Assembly (NCBI GenBank): GCA_024695815.1
Contig: JAILHK010000028.1
Coordinates: 28,612 to 92,611, forward strand
DNA: 64,000 nt
Direction of reading: 5' to 3'
DNA from: Prevotella sp.
GTDB taxonomy: Bacteria; Bacteroidota; Bacteroidia; Bacteroidales; Bacteroidaceae
The stretch's first letter is position 1. The number at the start of each line of letters is the position of its first letter. The translations under genes were made by a program, and so were the position numbers. Positions 60,561-64,000 of the stretch are shown one piece after another. The notes below the pieces were generated by a model. It saw only the letters and a list, made by a program, of their open reading frames with translations. It did not search any database and was not told where the DNA came from.

Positions 60561-62939
60561 ATGAATGTATTTAGAAATATGCTTCACATGGCTTGCCGAT
60601 TCAAGACGGCCACGGTGCTCAACTTCCTAGGACTGACGGTAGCCTTTGCTGCCTGCTACCTGTTCTTGACGCAGGTAACCTATAATCATTCCTACAATAA
60701 GGGACTGACCAACTACCAGAATCTCTATCGAGTGGAGGTGCCTGCCCTCATGGATAACAGTAAATGGCAGTCCAATGTGACCCGCTTTCTGGCTGAGCAG
60801 CTCGACTCTATGCCGCAAGTGGAGAGCATGGCACTGATGCATGCTTGGTATGACAACCAGAGATTTCAAAAGGACAATACGGAGTTTGAGTTCACAGTTT
60901 GTGCTGTGACCAATCAGACTCTTGTAACCTTGGCTCCCCGTGTGTTAGACGGACAAATAGGATGGACTGACAACGAACAGGAAGGATTCGTTATTCCAGC
61001 TTCTATTGCCATGAAGTATTTTGGTACTACACAGGCTGCCGGCCGCTCGATGAGATATAGAACAGACAGTGTTCAGGTAAAGGGCGTGTTTGAAGATTTT
61101 CCGGAGAACAGTCTTATGGCAAACTGTGTCTATTCCAATATGCGCAATGAGAACGAAGGAGACGTCAGTAACTACAACTATAACTGCATTCTGCGACTCA
61201 AACAGCCGTTGGACATGGATGAAATCCAGCAAACCATCTTTGAGCCGCTCATCAAGCAGATACATCAATTATATATAGACTACGGCATTGAAGACCGATG
61301 GAACGAGGCTGATGCGAGAAAAGGTTACAATATGCGCCTGGTGCCCATTACGGAAACGTGGTTCTCCGCTATTGATCCGGAACACGACCGAGGCAACAAG
61401 ACCGTTGACTTGATTCTCCAGTTGTCATGCTTGCTGGTCATTATCATCGCAGCCATCAACTTCCTGAATTTCACGCTGGCAGAGAGTCCTATGCGTCTTA
61501 AGAGTATCAATACACGACGTGTGCTGGGCAGTACCGTGGCAAAACTGCGTCTCGCCTTTGTGGCTGAAACGCTTTTCACCTCGCTATTGGCTTTCGACTT
61601 GGCTGTCGGTGTGAGCTATTTGCTATCACAATGGCCCTTTATCAATGAACTGACGGTGGGAAGTATTGCACTCAACGAGCATGGGCTCCTTTTGCTATTC
61701 CTTGCGCTTGCTGCTGGCATCGTGGGCGTCGTGGCGGGTCTCTATCCTGCTTTCTATGTCACTTCGTTCCAGCCTGCCATGGTGCTGAAAGGTTCCTTCG
61801 GGCTTACTCCAAAGGGACGCAAGTTGCGCACAGCGCTGCTTTGCTTGCAGTTCTTCATTACCAGCGTCATGATGGTATATATCGGTATCCTTTACCTGCA
61901 GAGTCATTACATCTTCAACTCAGACTATGGTTTTGAGAAAGACGAGATCCTGTATTGCGACACCTGGGAACTTCTCGACAAGCACGAGGCATTACGTACT
62001 GAGCTTATGCAGCAGTCGGGCGTGATAGATGTGGCCTACTCGCAGTTCAAGCTGGGAAGTGCTGACAGATACATGAGCTGGGGACGCGGTGATAAGGACC
62101 ACAAGGTGCAGTTTATAGTGATGCCTGTGGACTGGCACTATCTTCACACCATGGGCATTCAGGTAATTGAAGGCCATGACTTCATGGAGCACGATGGCGA
62201 TTGCTATATCATCAATGAAGCAGCCCGCAAGAAATGGGACTGGGTAGAGATTGACAAAAAACTGCTGGAGGACGACCTCACGGTGATTGGTGTGTGCCAG
62301 AATGTGCGCTTTGCTTCTACCCGTGTGGACAACAACGACTCGCCCATGGCCTTCATCGTTTATGGCGAGACCTATCTCAGTCGTGGGTGGACCAATAACC
62401 TTGGGGTGATGAACGTGCGTGTGGCAGCAGGCATCGATAAGGTACAAATGCGCCGGAAGATTAAGGATATCTGCATGAAGCTCGGCGCACCGCATGAGCC
62501 AGATGTGAGGTTCCAGAACCAGACGCTTGAGAGTACCTACCAGGAGGAGTTCCGCTTCATCCGTCAGGTCATGGTGTTCTCTTTCATCTGTCTTGTTATC
62601 ACGCTCATCGGCGTGTTCTGTATGACGATGTTCGAAACAGAGTATCGTCGCAAAGAGATTGGCATCCGCAAAGTGATGGGCAGCTCTACCAGTCAGATTC
62701 TGGTCATGCTCAGCCGTCGCTATGTGTGGCTGCTTGTAGGTAGCTTTGTGATGGCAGCCCCCTTGGCGTGGTACATTGGCACACAGTGGCTACAGGGCTT
62801 TGCCGAGCGCACACCTGTATATTGGTGGCTCTTCCCATTGGCCTTCCTTGCGGTGGGTGTCGTTACCCTTGCCACCATCATCATTCAGAGCTGGCGCACG
62901 GCCAATGAGAACCCAGTGAATAGTATAAAAACAGAGTAA
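60561..62939 (+). CDS. MacB/FtsX-type ABC transporter permease
   Basis: 792 aa. Span near 18-38 (ATVLNFLGLTVAFAACYLF), MacB periplasmic core (about 40-240), FtsX domain with three spans (about 280-400), a second periplasmic domain (about 440-650) and a second FtsX set (about 670-790) with EYRRKEIGIRKVMGSS, the conserved coupling motif. So it is a duplicated FtsX permease of the Bacteroidetes type. No ATPase gene is found in the part of the operon inside this window; it must lie downstream or elsewhere. Confidence 0.92.
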   Translation: MNVFRNMLHMACRFKTATVLNFLGLTVAFAACYLFLTQVTYNHSYNKGLTNYQNLYRVEVPALMDNSKWQSNVTRFLAEQLDSMPQVESMALMHAWYDNQRFQKDNTEFEFTVCAVTNQTLVTLAPRVLDGQIGWTDNEQEGFVIPASIAMKYFGTTQAAGRSMRYRTDSVQVKGVFEDFPENSLMANCVYSNMRNENEGDVSNYNYNCILRLKQPLDMDEIQQTIFEPLIKQIHQLYIDYGIEDRWNEADARKGYNMRLVPITETWFSAIDPEHDRGNKTVDLILQLSCLLVIIIAAINFLNFTLAESPMRLKSINTRRVLGSTVAKLRLAFVAETLFTSLLAFDLAVGVSYLLSQWPFINELTVGSIALNEHGLLLLFLALAAGIVGVVAGLYPAFYVTSFQPAMVLKGSFGLTPKGRKLRTALLCLQFFITSVMMVYIGILYLQSHYIFNSDYGFEKDEILYCDTWELLDKHEALRTELMQQSGVIDVAYSQFKLGSADRYMSWGRGDKDHKVQFIVMPVDWHYLHTMGIQVIEGHDFMEHDGDCYIINEAARKKWDWVEIDKKLLEDDLTVIGVCQNVRFASTRVDNNDSPMAFIVYGETYLSRGWTNNLGVMNVRVAAGIDKVQMRRKIKDICMKLGAPHEPDVRFQNQTLESTYQEEFRFIRQVMVFSFICLVITLIGVFCMTMFETEYRRKEIGIRKVMGSSTSQILVMLSRRYVWLLVGSFVMAAPLAWYIGTQWLQGFAERTPVYWWLFPLAFLAVGVVTLATIIIQSWRTANENPVNSIKTE

Positions 62940-63027
62940 AAAGCAGTAAGTGGAGAGTGAGTGTCAACAAATCATACGATATAGCGTATAAAGATTAGAC
63001 GAACGCCCTTTGGGCACTCCAAAAAGC

Positions 63028-63058
63028 TTGCATCGAACTTAGAATGATCGTAACTTTG
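63028..63058 (+). promoter_or_regulatory. Internal promoter (TTG - 20 bp - TAACTTTG) before the DUF3836 gene
   Basis: TTG 63028-63030 and TAACTTTG 63051-63058, with a leader of about 45 bases. Indicates that DUF3836 and the second permease can be expressed separately from the first. Confidence 0.65.
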
Positions 63059-63108
63059 CAATGTGAAAATAAAAAAACAAAGTAATAACAATTTAAATAC
63101 TTACGATT

Positions 63109-63663
63109 ATGAAAAAGGTTATGATTAGCTTGGTGATGTGCCTGATGACTCTGATTTCAAATGCACAAGTGATGACATCTGCCTCTGTCAATCATCTGAT
63201 TGATTCAGCCATCAGGGATGGCGAAGCAGGCTTTGTTCGCAATACTTATCGTGATGCCTATGGCGATATAACGATGATAGAAGTATATCGTGAACAGGTA
63301 AAACACAAGGGGGACAGCATACGGAAACCCATATTCCGCTATGAGTACCAATATGCTGCTGATGGCATGCTGACCAGCCGTACTAAGTTCGTGTGGCGAA
63401 AGAGTCAGTGGCGGTGCATCGGTCGTTTCGACTACTCGCTCGAGAATGGCATCTATACCGTCAGCTATAGCCGCTGGAACAAGTCAAAGGCCAGCTTCGG
63501 TCAGCCTGCCGGTCAGATTAGCTACACGCTGTTGCCCGACGAAAGCATTGCCAGCGTGTCTTACTATAGCCGTCATCGCCACGGTGACGCACTGAAGCTG
63601 GAGTGGCAGGCACTCGTGGATAGCCACTCAGACCATATGAACTATTATATCACTCAGAAATAA
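63109..63663 (+). CDS. DUF3836-like exported protein
   Basis: 184 aa with signal peptide 1-19 (ending SNAQ) and a mature part of repeated short strands (RTKFVWRKSQWRCIGRFDYSL, YTVSYSRWNKSKASFGQPAG in part), the pattern of the small Bacteroidetes DUF3836 family. Function unknown. It sits between two permease genes, with its own promoter and only 3 bases before the second permease. Confidence 0.7.
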   Translation: MKKVMISLVMCLMTLISNAQVMTSASVNHLIDSAIRDGEAGFVRNTYRDAYGDITMIEVYREQVKHKGDSIRKPIFRYEYQYAADGMLTSRTKFVWRKSQWRCIGRFDYSLENGIYTVSYSRWNKSKASFGQPAGQISYTLLPDESIASVSYYSRHRHGDALKLEWQALVDSHSDHMNYYITQK

Positions 63664-63666
63664 ACT

Positions 63667-64000
63667 ATGAACGTATTTAAATCTCTCAATCAGCGCGGCC
63701 AGCACAATTGGATCAAAATATTGTGCTTGGCCGTTGGCTTGGCTACTGGTATCGTATTAATAGGTAAGGCTGGCTTCGAACAGTCGTGGGACAAGGACTT
63801 CGATACGAGCGACCGTATCTATGTGCTTTATGAGGATATTATCCGAGATGGCGAATATCAGCATTACTCACAGACTTCAGGTGCTATCGCCCATGGGCTG
63901 AAACGTTACTGTCCGCAGGTTGAGGCGGCCACCCGCTATACGGGCTTCGGTTGGGACTTGCCGCTGGTTACCGAAGAGGATAAGCGCATACGTACCAACT
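63667..64000 (+). CDS. MacB/FtsX-type ABC transporter permease, N-terminal part (3' end outside window)
   Basis: The first 111 codons are present. MNVFKSLNQRGQHNWIKILC leads into a membrane span (about 15-35, CLAVGLATGIVLIGKAGF) and the start of a MacB periplasmic core (FEQSWDKDFDTSDRIYVLYED). Same family as the upstream permease (60561-62939). The pair is probably part of one multigene ABC export locus. Confidence 0.88.
   Translation, partial: MNVFKSLNQRGQHNWIKILCLAVGLATGIVLIGKAGFEQSWDKDFDTSDRIYVLYEDIIRDGEYQHYSQTSGAIAHGLKRYCPQVEAATRYTGFGWDLPLVTEEDKRIRTN

Overview
The window (64 kb) reads as a chromosome segment of a gut- or rumen-type Bacteroidales bacterium, most likely Prevotellaceae. The evidence is the complete division/cell-wall cluster in Bacteroidetes order (murF absent), many promoters of the Bacteroidetes primary-sigma type (TAnnTTTG at -7, often TTTG about 20 bp upstream), very few Shine-Dalgarno sites, GlsB/GlsA glycine-lipid acyltransferases, an AraC regulator with a triple-Y-like region, and a secreted GH31 enzyme ending in a degenerate YNLNGQ tail. 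The genus is inferred; no 16S gene is present.

Layout. 1-2.7 kb: end of gpmI, a membrane protein, ung and a DUF3109 gene behind a heptamer tandem repeat. 2.7-8.4 kb (minus): an operon of GH35 beta-galactosidase, GH95 fucosidase and an AraC regulator. 8.5-14.2 kb: an ArgE-like deacylase, then (minus) dut, a TPR protein, a DUF4292 lipoprotein and an EnvC-like protein. 14.3-15.6 kb: dgt, divergent from dut. 15.7-16.07 kb: a large palindrome array. 16.1-18 kb (minus): glsA-glsB. 18.2-33.7 kb: mraZ-rsmH-ftsL-ftsI-murE-mraY-murD-ftsW-murG-murC-ftsQ-ftsA-ftsZ, controlled by an MraZ operator. 33.8-33.9 kb: a second type of 22-bp tandem array. 33.9-37.4 kb: recO (minus), tRNA-Glu, a structured leader, rpsT and gyrB. 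37.5-39.6 kb (minus): ptb-buk. 39.8-47.5 kb: acyl-CoA synthetase, a membrane AraC regulator and a GH31 enzyme. 47.6-48.7 kb: prfB. 48.8-49.09 kb: a second copy of the CTAG palindrome array. 49.2-56 kb: a 51-residue membrane protein, CYTH, vanZ, an NSS transporter, a ComEA-like protein, a 5'-nucleotidase-like lipoprotein and a TPR/AraC membrane regulator. 56.3-56.5 kb: a candidate small RNA. 56.5-64 kb: a two-component system (minus), divergent from a TolC/HlyD/MacB-type permease operon that runs off the window.

Most striking observation. Three intergenic regions carry arrays with an exact 22-bp period. Two of them (15701-16066 and 48803-49088) share one grammar: five palindromes of the form TCTAG-NNN-CTAGA, flanked on each side by outward-facing palindromes of the form CAAAAGTG-S-CACTATTG, all with dyad centres 22 bp apart. 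The first locus looks like two such modules fused with an 11-bp slip. The third (33793-33902, between ftsZ and recO) has five direct 22-bp units of another sequence. All lie just downstream of a hairpin that ends or follows the upstream gene. I do not recognise this element from any known repeat family; function is unknown.
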